Shown: one piece after another, positions 1-9,185 of the stretch
How the letters are laid out: each line of letters opens with the position of its first letter
Position numbering within the stretch: the stretch's first letter is position 1
Assembly (NCBI RefSeq): GCF_003611635.1
Contig: NZ_RAVZ01000070.1
Span: 1 to 32,443 of the forward strand
DNA from: Corallococcus terminator
Lineage (GTDB): Bacteria > Myxococcota > Myxococcia > Myxococcales > Myxococcaceae
Reading direction: 5' to 3'
Length of the DNA stretch: 32,443 bases
The notes under the pieces: model-generated
The model's input: the letters and a program-made list of their open reading frames with translations, nothing else
Database searches by the model: none
What the model was told of the DNA's origin: nothing
Made by a program: the position numbers and the translations under genes

Positions 1-10
1 CGCCTATATA

Positions 11-27
11 GGGGGCCCGCCGCCCCC
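11..27 (+). terminator. GC-rich hairpin upstream of atpG
   Basis: GGGGGC at 11-16 pairs with GCCCCC at 22-27 around a 5-base loop, shortly before atpG. It has no T-run. It could be a weak terminator or an RNA-processing or attenuating hairpin behind the gene to the left (probably atpA, outside the window). It is the first of several hairpins that separate the ATP synthase genes here. Confidence 0.35.
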
Positions 28-94
28 ATTCCGGCCAGCCCGGGCCGTCCACGAGGGTGCGCGCCGCACGTCGTCCCAGAGGAGTTTCCGGTCC

Positions 95-994
95 ATGGCG
101 TCCCTTCGAGACATCCGCAAGCGCATCCGCTCGGTGAAGAACACGCGGCAGATCACCAAGGCGATGAAGATGGTCTCCGCCGCGAAGCTGCGAAAGGCGC
201 AGGAAGCCATCCTCGCCGCGCGCCCCTACGCGCAGACCCTGGACCAGATCATCTCCGAGCTGGCCGTGCGCTCCGCCGACCAGGAGCTGGCGCACCCGCT
301 GCTGGCCTCCCGCCCGGTCCGCCGCGTGGAGCTGCTGCTGCTCACGTCCGACCGTGGCCTCGCCGGCGGCTTCAACTCCAACGTCATCCGCCGCGCCAAC
401 CGCTTCCTGTACGAGAACACCAACCTCCAGGTGCGCGTCTCGACGGTGGGCCGCAAGGGCAACGACTTCTTCCGCAACCGCGGCCAGTCCATCCGCAAGG
501 ACTTCGCCGGCCTGTACGCGGGGCTCAACTACCGCTCCGCCGCCAACGTCGCCGAGGAGCTGACGGCCGCGTTCCTCAATGACGAAGTAGACGCCGTCTA
601 CGTCGTCTACAACGAGTTCGTCTCCGCCATGACCCAGAACGTCATCGTGGCCCAACTGCTGCCCCTGCAGCCGGCCGCGACGAAGGCCACCACCCCGGCT
701 CCCACGCCGGAGACGGTCGCCGCCGCGCCCGCGATGGTGGACTTCAAGTACGAGCCCTCCCGTCAGGCCGTGCTGGACCGGCTGGTGCCCCAGGCCGTCA
801 ACATCAAGGTCTACCGGGCGCTGCTGGAGAGCGTGGCCAGCGAGCAGGGCGCGCGCATGAGCGCCATGGAGAACGCGACCAACAACGCCACGGACATGAT
901 CTCCAGCTACACCCTGCTCTACAACCGCACCCGTCAGGCGGTCATCACCAAGGAGCTGATGGAGATCGTCTCCGGCGCCGAGGCCCTCAAGTAG
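95..994 (+). CDS. atpG: ATP synthase F1 gamma subunit
   Basis: This is the central-stalk gamma subunit of the F1Fo ATP synthase. It couples rotation of the membrane c-ring to catalysis in the alpha3beta3 head, on the cytoplasmic face of the inner membrane. The 299-residue product starts with the family N-terminal helix ([24 protein letters not shown] region) and ends with the matching C-terminal helix ([21 protein letters not shown]), the two halves of the rotor coiled coil. An Ala/Pro/Thr-rich insert near residues 190-215 makes it slightly longer than the usual 285-290. The ATG at 95 follows AGGAG at 80-84. A long hairpin lies 30 bases after the stop, so gamma may be transcribed partly apart from beta. 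The assignment is secure. Confidence 0.98.
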   Translation: MASLRDIRKRIRSVKNTRQITKAMKMVSAAKLRKAQEAILAARPYAQTLDQIISELAVRSADQELAHPLLASRPVRRVELLLLTSDRGLAGGFNSNVIRRANRFLYENTNLQVRVSTVGRKGNDFFRNRGQSIRKDFAGLYAGLNYRSAANVAEELTAAFLNDEVDAVYVVYNEFVSAMTQNVIVAQLLPLQPAATKATTPAPTPETVAAAPAMVDFKYEPSRQAVLDRLVPQAVNIKVYRALLESVASEQGARMSAMENATNNATDMISSYTLLYNRTRQAVITKELMEIVSGAEALK

Positions 995-1027
995 TCCGCC
1001 TCCCCGTTCCGATCCGTTGGACCCCAC

Positions 1028-1070
1028 AAGGGCCCCGCTCGCGCCTCCCATGGCGCGGGTCGGGCCCTTT
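1028..1070 (+). terminator. Strong stem-loop after atpG
   Basis: AAGGGCCC (1028-1035) pairs with GGGCCCTT (1062-1069). The stem continues through one C-C mismatch and G-T wobbles to GCGCC (1041-1045) paired with GGCGC (1052-1056), around a 6-base loop. The total is about 18 stacked pairs, followed by TTTGTCGTT. This has the shape of an intrinsic terminator or attenuator for atpG. Confidence 0.7.
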
Positions 1071-1203
1071 GTCGTTCCTCCTGCCCGGAAGGCAGGCGGG
1101 GAAGAAGGTTTCGACGGGGGACTGGCGTCGGGGACACCGCTCCGCTAAGCGGGACTTACGCGCGCGGACCCGGGAGGCTTGACCCTGCCGGGGGGCCCCC
1201 GGT

Positions 1204-1230
1204 AAAGGGGGCGCGCCCACCCCTTTTCTT
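1204..1230 (+). terminator. Second terminator-like hairpin before atpD
   Basis: AAAGGGG (1204-1210) pairs with CCCCTTT (1220-1226) around a 9-base GC loop and is followed by TTCTT, 67 bases before the atpD start. It may act with the upstream stem-loop as a terminator or attenuator, or as a leader structure of atpD mRNA. Confidence 0.5.
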
Positions 1231-1246
1231 GGGGTCGATTTCCTGA

Positions 1247-2743
<1,497 letters not shown>

Positions 2744-2763
2744 GCGCTGACCCGGGCCACCCC

Positions 2764-3312
2764 ATGCGCCTGACCGCCGCGCTCGCCCTGATGCTCTGCT
2801 GTGTCGCGCCCTCCGCCCTGGCGGAGGAGCGTGGCAGCCGGGCGCGGGTGAGCGCGAACGGGCTCTACAGCGTGCGCACGGTGGACACGGGCGTGGGCAC
2901 CTGCCGGCTGGAGATGCTCAAGGAGAACGGGCCCCTCTGGTCGGCGGACGTGTGCGTGGGGACGGTGGACGACCTGTACTTCGCGTCCAATGACGGGGAG
3001 AAGGTCTGGGTGCTCTACCCGCTGGTGGAGAAGGGCAAGCCGCCCGCCGGCAAGAAGAAGCGGGGCGCGGGCCTGTCCTGGGCGCGGGTGATGGTGGCGG
3101 CCCAGTTCGACCGCGCCGGTCAGAAGCTCCAGGAGAAGCGGCTGACGGAGATGATGACGACGAAGCAGCTCTCCGAGGTGCGGCAGATGACGCACCACCT
3201 GAAGTGGCTGGAAGGCACGCTGGGCATCCCGGGCAAGGGCCCCCGCCTGACGGACGCCGGGGTGTTGGAGTTCGAGCCGGTGGGCGTGAAGACCCAGCGG
3301 CTGACTTTCTGA
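2764..3312 (+). CDS. Exported protein of unknown function between atpD and atpC
   Basis: The 182-residue product begins with a classical Sec signal peptide (MRLTAALALMLCCVAPSALA, cleavage probably before EE). The mature part of about 162 residues is therefore expected in the periplasm or envelope. It has two cysteines (GTCRLEM and ADVCVG), which could form a disulfide, a Pro/Lys-rich stretch (PPAGKKKRG), and no transmembrane helix or lipobox. I do not recognise a family. It sits 20 bases after atpD and 21 bases before atpC, in the same direction, where beta and epsilon are normally adjacent. Its start has only a weak ribosome-binding site, so translation may depend on coupling to atpD. A role in the ATP synthase is not shown by the sequence; hitch-hiking on strong expression is equally possible. 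Confidence 0.85.
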   Translation: MRLTAALALMLCCVAPSALAEERGSRARVSANGLYSVRTVDTGVGTCRLEMLKENGPLWSADVCVGTVDDLYFASNDGEKVWVLYPLVEKGKPPAGKKKRGAGLSWARVMVAAQFDRAGQKLQEKRLTEMMTTKQLSEVRQMTHHLKWLEGTLGIPGKGPRLTDAGVLEFEPVGVKTQRLTF

Positions 3313-3333
3313 TGCGGTAGCACGAGGACGTTC

Positions 3334-3738
3334 ATGGCCAAGCTGACTGTCGAGATCGTCACCCCCGAGAAGCGCATCCTGACCGTGCAGGCCGACGAGG
3401 CCATCGTGCCGGGCGGCGAGGGCCTGTTCGGCGTGCGGCCGGGCCACACGCCGTTCCTGTCGCTGGTGGAGCCGGGCACGCTGACCCTCATCGAGGGTGG
3501 CCGTCAGGACCGGTACTTCATCGCCGGCGGCTTCGTGGAGGTGAGCAACGACAAGGTGCTGGTGCTGGCGGACGCCGCCGAGCACATCACCGGCATCGAC
3601 GTCGCGGGCGCCCGTCGCCGTCTGGCGGAGTCCGAGGCGCGCCTCAAGGACCTCAACAGCGCGGACGCGCGCTACGCGCTGGAGCAGGCCTCCGTGCGCC
3701 GCGAGGCCGCGCGCATCACCGCCAGCGAGAACCGCTAA
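3334..3738 (+). CDS. atpC: ATP synthase F1 epsilon subunit
   Basis: Epsilon is a central-stalk subunit that binds gamma and the c-ring and can restrain ATP hydrolysis. The 134 residues contain the N-terminal beta-sandwich (KLTVEIVTPEKRIL to about residue 85, including PGGEGLFGVRPGHTP) and a C-terminal helical hairpin rich in Ala/Arg/Glu (GARRRLAESEARLKDL onward). The ATG at 3334 is preceded by GAGG. It closes the atp cluster; a strong terminator hairpin lies downstream. The assignment is secure. Confidence 0.97.
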   Translation: MAKLTVEIVTPEKRILTVQADEAIVPGGEGLFGVRPGHTPFLSLVEPGTLTLIEGGRQDRYFIAGGFVEVSNDKVLVLADAAEHITGIDVAGARRRLAESEARLKDLNSADARYALEQASVRREAARITASENR

Positions 3739-3793
3739 AGACGTTCCGCCGCGCCCTGCTTGTAGGGCGCGTGAAGCACCTGGTTTGAACGCG

Positions 3794-3847
3794 AAGAGGG
3801 TGGAGCACCGAAGCCCCGTGACACCGGGGGACGGCGCTTCACCCTTT
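3794..3847 (+). terminator. Terminator of the atp cluster
   Basis: AGGGTGGAGC (3797-3806) pairs with GCTTCACCCT (3836-3845) with one G-T wobble. Inside it, CCG pairs with CGG and CCCCG with CGGGG, and TTT follows. It lies 58 bases after the atpC stop and before the next gene, so it is the expected end of the atp transcript. Confidence 0.8.
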
Positions 3848-3885
3848 CTGCGTTTCTGGTGCCGGGCGCATGATGCGGGCCCGCC

Positions 3886-4155
3886 ATGAGCCCTCCTGTC
3901 GCCCCCGTCCTGGAGCTGTTCCACCGCATCGCGGATCCACCGTCCGCGACCGCGCGCCTCTTCGTCACCGACCACGCGCTGGAAGACCGCGTGCGCTTCC
4001 GCAACCTCACCTACGCGGAGGTGGAGGCGGACTGGCGCGAGCGCGGGGGCCACACGTCCCCGGCGCTCTGGGACGGCACGCGGCTGTACCAGGGCGCGGA
4101 GGCGGTGGTGGCGCGGCTGCTCGCGGTGGTCAACCTGGGCCGCGACGATTCGTGA
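3886..4155 (+). CDS. Small thioredoxin-fold-like protein without cysteines
   Basis: The 89-residue protein has the order of a glutaredoxin/GST N-terminal domain: strand VLELFHR, helix SATARLFVTDHALE, strand VRFRNL, helix YAEVEADWRER, then a cis-Pro-like TSPALWDGTRLYQG segment, and a final helix AEAVVARLLAVVN. It contains no cysteine, so it cannot do dithiol redox chemistry. A binding or glutathione-type role would be needed; this is inference from pattern only. The ATG at 3886 directly follows the atp terminator region and no strong ribosome-binding site is seen. The overlapping frame from 3870 is Arg/Gly-rich nonsense and is rejected. Confidence 0.7.
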   Translation: MSPPVAPVLELFHRIADPPSATARLFVTDHALEDRVRFRNLTYAEVEADWRERGGHTSPALWDGTRLYQGAEAVVARLLAVVNLGRDDS

Positions 4156-4607
4156 GCGCGTTCGCGCGGACGATTCGTGCGCGCGGTGCTGATCGACGCG
4201 AAGTCGCTCGCGTCAAGGTGAACACCTGAGCCCGTGGGCGCTTCACGCGCACGGCGCCTTGCGCACCCACGCGCGGCCACCCGTGCGTCCCTTTCGGTTC
4301 ATGCGCAGCATCCGGAGTTGGACACGGAAGGGGGCTCGCGTACGTCATCGGGGGCACCTGCTTGCTGAAACGCGGCGGGATGCGATAGCTACCGCGCCCC
4401 CGGTTGCGCCGCGTTGACGGCGGAGGAGGCAGAAAGTGTCGACGCGCGCGGTGCAATTCGGCGGGAGGCTTCCTGTCCATCGCTTCACCGAACCCGCTTC
4501 GTGCACGTCAAGGCCCCATGATGAAAACGCTGTCGCTTCGCGCGCCCTCGCAGCGTTCATCTCGGTGCTCGTCCTTGCCTGAGGCTCGGGTAATCTCCGC
4601 CCCTCCG
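4156..4607. other. 452-base non-coding stretch
   Basis: No convincing gene is seen. A near-perfect 16-base direct repeat, ACGATTCGTGAGCGCG (4145-4160) and ACGATTCGTGCGCGCG (4170-4185), straddles the end of the preceding gene. At 4521 an ATGAAAACGCTG run begins what looks like a signal peptide, but it would need a one-base frameshift and stops almost at once. An in-frame upstream start for the next gene exists at 4518, with AAGG four bases before it. Confidence 0.5.
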
Positions 4608-5639
4608 ATGCCGCTGACCCCCGCAGATCGCCAGGACCGGTTTCATGCGGCGTTTCTGGGGCTCGCCATCGGCGACGCGCTCGGCTTTCCGCTCCGGGGC
4701 GTTCCTCCGGCCAGCCTGTCGCGCCTGCCCGGGCTCGCGGAGGACTTCGCGCCCCGCCCGCGCGGCAAGTTCGCCAAGGGCCAGTTCAGCGACGACACGC
4801 AGCTTCTGCTCGCCGCCGCGGAGAGCGTCATCCGCGAGGGCAAGGTGGATGGCCGCAGCGCCGCGGCGCACCTGGCGTGGCTGTGGCAGGAGGGCATCAT
4901 CCTCCAGCCGCCGCGCAGCCTCTCCGAATCGCTCCAGCGGCTCGCGGGTGGTACGCCGTGGATGAGCGCGGGCGCGCCGCTGGGCACGCGCTGCCCGTCC
5001 GTGCTGAGCCGCGCGCTGGTGGTGGGCCTGTTCGAGAGCGGCCAGCGCGCGCGCCTGCCGCACGACGCGGGCGTGCTCACGGTCATCACGCACAAGGACC
5101 CCATCTGCGCGGCCGCCGCGGCCGCGTTCGCGCAGGCGGTGGCGCTGGGCATGGAGGAGGAGGCCCTCACGCCTTCGGCCTTCTGTGACGCCCTGGCGCT
5201 GGCCGCTGCGGTGCACGACAAGGCGCTGGCGGAGGAGATCCGCCACCTGCCGCGCCTGCTCACCTGGGACACCACGCGCGCGCTCAACCAGCTTCGCAAG
5301 GTGGGCGTGCCCCCCAGCGAACTGAAGGGCGTGGACGGCCTGCCGGCCCACGTGGTGCCGGTGCTGCTCACCTCGCTGTACGCGACGCTGAAGGTGCCGC
5401 ACGACTTCCGCGAGGCCGTCGTCCTCACGCTGCGCTGCGGTGGCGAGGCGGACGTGGCCGCGGCCCTCACCGGGGCGCTGCTGGGTGCGCACCTGGGCAC
5501 GCGCGCGCTGCCGGCCCGCCTGCGCAAGCAGGTGCTGTACGCGGAGAACCTGGTGGACACCGCGGACCGGCTGTTCCGGGCCCGCCAGGTGCGCGAGACG
5601 CTGGCCACGGCGATCGCCCACCAGAAGACCCGCCGCTAG
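4608..5639 (+). CDS. ADP-ribosylglycohydrolase family protein
   Basis: The family removes ADP-ribose from modified proteins or small molecules (DraG/ARH type) using two metal ions. From the ATG at 4608 the product is 343 residues. GDALG lies at 22-26, the N-terminal metal motif SDDTQ at 61-65 (usually TDDT), and the C-terminal motif GGEAD at 278-282, where most members have GGDTD, followed by the expected Ala/Gly-rich ALTGALLGAHLG. The Ser and Glu changes are conservative but touch metal ligands, so activity may be retained or altered. The longer in-frame extension (to 4518 or 4404) is low-complexity and not family-like; 4518 has a better ribosome-binding site, so the start is uncertain. The substrate cannot be inferred from the neighbours. 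Confidence 0.9.
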   Translation: MPLTPADRQDRFHAAFLGLAIGDALGFPLRGVPPASLSRLPGLAEDFAPRPRGKFAKGQFSDDTQLLLAAAESVIREGKVDGRSAAAHLAWLWQEGIILQPPRSLSESLQRLAGGTPWMSAGAPLGTRCPSVLSRALVVGLFESGQRARLPHDAGVLTVITHKDPICAAAAAAFAQAVALGMEEEALTPSAFCDALALAAAVHDKALAEEIRHLPRLLTWDTTRALNQLRKVGVPPSELKGVDGLPAHVVPVLLTSLYATLKVPHDFREAVVLTLRCGGEADVAAALTGALLGAHLGTRALPARLRKQVLYAENLVDTADRLFRARQVRETLATAIAHQKTRR

Positions 5640-5649
5640 CGTCCGTCCC

Positions 5650-5688
5650 GTGCCTGGAAGCCCGCTCCTCCCTTCCGGGCGGGGGCAC
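5650..5688 (+). terminator. Possible terminator after the glycohydrolase gene
   Basis: GTGCC (5650-5654) and GCCCG (5660-5664) pair with GGCAC (5684-5688) and CGGGC (5676-5680), leaving a small internal loop and an 11-base apical loop. It sits 11 bases after the stop. There is no T-run, so this is tentative. Confidence 0.4.
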
Positions 5689-5839
5689 CAGGCAGGCAGA
5701 CGAACGAAGGTGGGGTGTGCGTCGGGACTTCTCCCGCCCACCCTTCCTGACCACCTTGTGGGCAGAACAGGGGCGGACGGGACGCCGATCAGGCGTCCGC
5801 TGCTGTCTTTCCCTGGGCCCACCAAGTGGAGGCACGGTC

Positions 5840-6244
5840 GTGGACCTCGAATCGGAACGTCTGGAGCGCACCCAGTTGGAGACGCTCTCCACCTCGGAGC
5901 TCATCCGGCATGCCCTGTCGGAAACCCGCCTGCTCGTGAAGGCGGAGGTGATGCACGCGAAGAAGGAGCTGAAGCAGGAGCTCCGGGCCGCCAAGACCGC
6001 GGGCATCCTCCTGGGAGCCGGGGCCGTGCTGGCCCTCACGTCGCTGGCGGTGCTCTTCGTCGCCCTGGGCCTGGCCATCCCCGTGGTCGCCGCCCTGGGC
6101 GTGGCCATCGTGGGCGTGGTGCTGCTGGCGGTGGCGGGCCTGCTGCTGTTCCTGGGCTCCAAGCGGGTGCCCAAGCAGGCGATGCCCCACACCCAGGAGC
6201 GTCTGAAGGCGGACTTCAGGCTGACACGGGAGACGCTGCAATGA
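5840..6244 (+). CDS. Holin-X-like (phage holin superfamily III) membrane protein
   Basis: The 134-residue protein has an amphipathic N-terminal region (about 1-50, Glu/Lys/Arg-rich: LIRHALSETRLLVKAEV) and two hydrophobic helices at about 53-78 and 81-105, then a basic tail. This matches the actinobacterial/proteobacterial 'holin-X' family, which is common on chromosomes and is not evidence of a phage. The start chosen is GTG at 5840, with GGAGG seven bases upstream (5828-5832); the upstream extension is not membrane-like. Its stop overlaps the next start (ATGA at 6241-6244), so the two are translationally coupled. The likely role is inner-membrane or envelope-stress related, by family association only. 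Confidence 0.85.
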   Translation: MDLESERLERTQLETLSTSELIRHALSETRLLVKAEVMHAKKELKQELRAAKTAGILLGAGAVLALTSLAVLFVALGLAIPVVAALGVAIVGVVLLAVAGLLLFLGSKRVPKQAMPHTQERLKADFRLTRETLQ

Positions 6245-6738
6245 GCCAGGCACCCGAATCCGACATCCAGGTCGCCGACCACGCCATCACCCGCCGCATG
6301 GGCGACCGGGAGCAGGTGGAGCAGACCGCGGACCGCATCCGCGACGAGCTGCTGCTGACGCTGGAGGAGCTGGACCGCCGGCGCCACCGCGCCACCGACG
6401 TGCGCTACCACCTGAACCAGAACCGCGACCTGCTCGTCACCGTGGGCGCCGCCGCGCTGGTGGTGGTGGGCGCGGGCGTGGGGTTCGCCATCTACCGCGC
6501 CCGGCACCATGACGACCGCGTGCGCCGCCAGCGCCGCCAGGCCCTGTCGCGGGCGTGGGAGCATCCGGAGCGGGTGGCCACCAGCGTGGAGGACAAGCCC
6601 CTGGGGGCGGAGCTGGGACGCAAGCTGGTGATGATCTTCGCCACCACGCTCGCCACCGCCGTGGCCCGCAACTCCATGCAGTCCCTGGTGCCCTCCCGGG
6701 CCATCGCCAAGGTGCCTGCGGACGCTGATAAGAAATAG
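6241..6738 (+). CDS. DUF3618-like membrane protein
   Basis: The 165-residue protein has a charged N-terminal helix (REQVEQTADRIRDELLLTLEELDRRR, about 23-48) typical of DUF3618/YqjD-like proteins. One transmembrane segment follows at about 65-84 (LLVTVGAAALVVVGAGVGFAI), then a basic stretch and a second weakly hydrophobic region near 128-145. It is coupled by ATGA overlap to the holin-X-like gene, the usual partner of this family. cydA begins 33 bases later, so both may sit upstream of the oxidase on one transcript. Function is unknown; membrane anchoring is supported by the sequence. Confidence 0.85.
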   Translation: MSQAPESDIQVADHAITRRMGDREQVEQTADRIRDELLLTLEELDRRRHRATDVRYHLNQNRDLLVTVGAAALVVVGAGVGFAIYRARHHDDRVRRQRRQALSRAWEHPERVATSVEDKPLGAELGRKLVMIFATTLATAVARNSMQSLVPSRAIAKVPADADKK

Positions 6739-6741
6739 TGA

Positions 6742-6760
6742 ATGCGCAGAATGCGCGCAT
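6742..6760 (+). other. Small hairpin before cydA
   Basis: ATGCGC (6742-6747) pairs with GCGCAT (6755-6760) around a 7-base loop, 11 bases before the cydA ATG. It could shape ribosome access, because cydA has no clear ribosome-binding site, or it may be a weak terminator. Confidence 0.3.
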
Positions 6761-6771
6761 AAAGCAGACTG

Positions 6772-8106
6772 ATGTTCATGACGGACCTGCTCTATGCGCG
6801 TGCGCAGATGGGGCTGTCGCTCGCGTTCCACATCGTGTTCGCGGCGGCCGGCGTGGCGTTGCCGGTGCTGATGGTGCTGAGCGACTGGAAGCACCGGCGG
6901 ACGGGGGACAACGACTACCGCAAGCTCAGCGAGAAGCTGGCCAAGGGCACCGCCATCCTGTTCGCGGTGGGCGCGGTGAGCGGCACGGTGCTGTCGTTCG
7001 AACTGGGACTGCTGTGGCCTGAGTTCATGGGCCGCTACGGGGAAGTGATTGGCCTGCCCTTCAGTCTGGAGGGCGTGGCCTTCTTCACCGAGGCCATCTT
7101 CCTGGGCATCTACCTGTACGGCCGCGAGCGGGTGTCGCCGAACCTGCACCTGTTCAGCGGCGTGATGGTGGCGGTGAGCGGCGCGGCCAGCGCGTTCTTC
7201 GTCACGCTGGTGAACACGTTCATGAACAACCCGTCCGGCTTCACGGCCACGCCCGCGGGGCCCGTGGACGTGCAGCCGCTGGTGGCGATGTTCAGCCCCG
7301 GCTGGCAGTACCAGACGGCGCACGTGCTGCTCTCCTGCTACCAGGCCAGCGCGTTCGCCATGGCGGGCATCCACGCCTTCATCCTGCTCAAGCACCCGGG
7401 GGCGGCCTTCCACAAGAAGGCGCTGTCCGTCGCGCTGCCGCTCGCGTGTATCACCGCGCTCCTGCAACCGCTGGTGGGGGACCTGTCCGCCAAGCACGTG
7501 GCGAAGGCGCAGCCGGTGAAGCTGGCCGCGATGGAGGGGCACTTCCACACGGAGGTGGGCGCCCCGCTGCTGCTGGGAGGCCTGCCGGACGTGGAGACGC
7601 GCACCGTCCCGGGCTCCATCGGCGTGCCCAAGGGGCTCTCCATCCTGGCGTTCGGGGATCCGGACGCGGAGGTGAAGGGGCTGAACGAATTCCCGCGTGA
7701 CACCTGGCCGCCGGTGGCGAAGGTGCACGTGGCCTTCCAGGTGATGGTGGGTACGGGCAGCCTGATGGCGCTGCTCGCGCTGGTGACGCTGTGGCGCAGG
7801 TGGCGGGGCCGCGAGTGGCCGCACGGGCGGGGGCTGATGCGGGCGTGGCTGTTCGCGGGGCCGCTGGGGCTGGTGGCGCTGGAGGCGGGGTGGCTCGTCA
7901 CCGAGTGGGGCCGGCAGCCATGGATCGTCCGCGGCGTGATGCGCACCAGTGAAGCGGTGACGCCGGTGCCGCACCTGGCCGCGCCGTTCTTCACCTTCAC
8001 GGCGGTGTACCTGTTCCTCGGGGTGACGGTGCTCTTCGTGCTCTGGCGGCAGGTGGCGGGCACGCTGCCCGGCGCGGCGGACGGGAAGGTGGCCCATGGC
8101 CACTGA
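6772..8106 (+). CDS. cydA: Cytochrome bd-type quinol oxidase subunit I (short Q-loop)
   Basis: Subunit I carries hemes b558, b595 and d and oxidises quinol while reducing O2 to water in the inner membrane. The key residues line up with E. coli CydA: H20 (E. coli H19, in SLAFHIVFA), E100 and E108 (SLEGVAFFTEA), H184 (TAHVLLSCY) and M325 (FQVMVGTGSLM). The protein has 444 residues rather than about 520; the deficit lies between H184 and M325, so this is the short Q-loop class that includes cyanide-insensitive oxidases (CioA). WGRQPWIV near residue 380 fits the same class. An alternative start is the ATG at 6778. cydB follows after 44 bases. Microaerobic or respiratory-inhibitor tolerance is the usual role. 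Confidence 0.97.
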   Translation: MFMTDLLYARAQMGLSLAFHIVFAAAGVALPVLMVLSDWKHRRTGDNDYRKLSEKLAKGTAILFAVGAVSGTVLSFELGLLWPEFMGRYGEVIGLPFSLEGVAFFTEAIFLGIYLYGRERVSPNLHLFSGVMVAVSGAASAFFVTLVNTFMNNPSGFTATPAGPVDVQPLVAMFSPGWQYQTAHVLLSCYQASAFAMAGIHAFILLKHPGAAFHKKALSVALPLACITALLQPLVGDLSAKHVAKAQPVKLAAMEGHFHTEVGAPLLLGGLPDVETRTVPGSIGVPKGLSILAFGDPDAEVKGLNEFPRDTWPPVAKVHVAFQVMVGTGSLMALLALVTLWRRWRGREWPHGRGLMRAWLFAGPLGLVALEAGWLVTEWGRQPWIVRGVMRTSEAVTPVPHLAAPFFTFTAVYLFLGVTVLFVLWRQVAGTLPGAADGKVAHGH

Positions 8107-8150
8107 GCTGGAGTTCGAGGTGCCCGGAGCGGCGGGAAGCGAGGTGGCCC

Positions 8151-9185
8151 ATGCCGATTGAAGAGGTGCTGGGGTTCGCGGTGGCGGGCACGTTCGTGCT
8201 GTACGCACTCCTGGGCGGAGCGGACTTCGGCGGCGGGGTGTGGGACCTGCTGGCGCTGGGGCCACGCAAGGCGGAGCAGCGGGCGCTCATCGCCCGCGCC
8301 ATCGGGCCGGTGTGGGAGGTGAACCATGTCTGGCTCATCGTCGGACTGGTGCTGCTGTTCAGCGGCTTTCCGCGCGCCTTCGCGGCGCTGAGCGTGGCGC
8401 TGCACGTGCCCCTGACGCTGCTGGTGCTGGGCATCGTGTTCCGGGGGACGGCATTCACCTTCCGGGCCTACGACACGCGAGGCGACGCGGTGGAGCGGCG
8501 GTGGGGCGTGGTCTTCAGCGTGGCGAGCGTGGTCGCACCGCTGCTGTTGGGCATGTGCGTGGGCGCGGTGGCCAGCGACGCCATCCGCATGCAGGGGCAC
8601 GCGGTGGTGAGCGGCTTCTTCGCGTCGTGGCTGTCCCCCTTCGCGGTGTCGGTGGGCGTGCTGACGCTGGGGCTCTTCGCGTTCCTGGCGGCGGTGTACC
8701 TCACGCACGAGGCGCACACGCCCCAACTGGCGGAGGACTTCCGGCGCCGGGCGTTGGTGACGGGCGGGCTCCTGTTCCCGCTGGCCCTGGCGGTGCTGCT
8801 GCTGTCGAAAGAAGGCGCGCCCCGGGTGTGGACCGGGCTGTCGCAGACGCCATTCGCGCTGGCGCTGCACGTGGGCACGGCGGTGGCGGCGGTGGTGGCC
8901 TTCGCGCTCCTGTGGACGCGGCGCTTCCGGGCCGCGCGGGTGGCGGCGGCCACGCAAGCGGGGCTCATCGTGCTGGGGTGGGCGGTGTCCCAGGCGCCGT
9001 ACCTCGTGTACCCGGGCTTGACGTTGCGAAGCGCGGCGGCGTCGCCGGTGGTGATGCGGCTGTTGCTGGTCGCGCTCGCGGTGGGGGCGGTGACGGTGGT
9101 GCCGTCGATGGTGCTCCTGTTCCGCGTCTTCCGGCCCCAGCCTCCGGGGACCGCGTCCGGAGCTCAGGAGACGACGGCTACTTGA
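8151..9185 (+). CDS. cydB: Cytochrome bd-type quinol oxidase subunit II
   Basis: Subunit II is the structural partner of CydA in the bd oxidase complex. The 344-residue protein is strongly hydrophobic, with eight or nine membrane segments, and has the family start (EEVLGFAVAGTFVLYALLGGADFGGGVWDLL) and the PVWEVNHVWLIVGLVLLF segment of helix 2. The ATG at 8151 follows GAGG (8141-8144). It is the last gene of the plus-strand run and its stop overlaps the stop of the convergent WGR-like gene by 8 bases. No cydC/cydD transporter or small CydX-like gene is visible next to it. Confidence 0.97.
   Translation: MPIEEVLGFAVAGTFVLYALLGGADFGGGVWDLLALGPRKAEQRALIARAIGPVWEVNHVWLIVGLVLLFSGFPRAFAALSVALHVPLTLLVLGIVFRGTAFTFRAYDTRGDAVERRWGVVFSVASVVAPLLLGMCVGAVASDAIRMQGHAVVSGFFASWLSPFAVSVGVLTLGLFAFLAAVYLTHEAHTPQLAEDFRRRALVTGGLLFPLALAVLLLSKEGAPRVWTGLSQTPFALALHVGTAVAAVVAFALLWTRRFRAARVAAATQAGLIVLGWAVSQAPYLVYPGLTLRSAAASPVVMRLLLVALAVGAVTVVPSMVLLFRVFRPQPPGTASGAQETTAT

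Noticed and set aside
3870-4229. 119-codon ORF overlapping the small thioredoxin-like gene
   Set aside because: Arg/Gly-rich product from the shifted frame; the 3886 frame has a sensible fold pattern.
4521-4582. Signal-peptide-like start (MKTLSLRA then ALAAFISVLVLA after a shift)
   Set aside because: Needs a one-base frameshift and stops immediately, so at best a remnant; also in frame with the glycohydrolase extension.
5840-6244. Phage origin suggested by the holin-like protein
   Set aside because: The holin-X family is common on bacterial chromosomes and no other phage gene is near.
5467-8265. 932-codon minus-strand ORF over cydA and upstream genes
   Set aside because: Low-complexity His/Arg-rich translation, opposite several well-supported genes.
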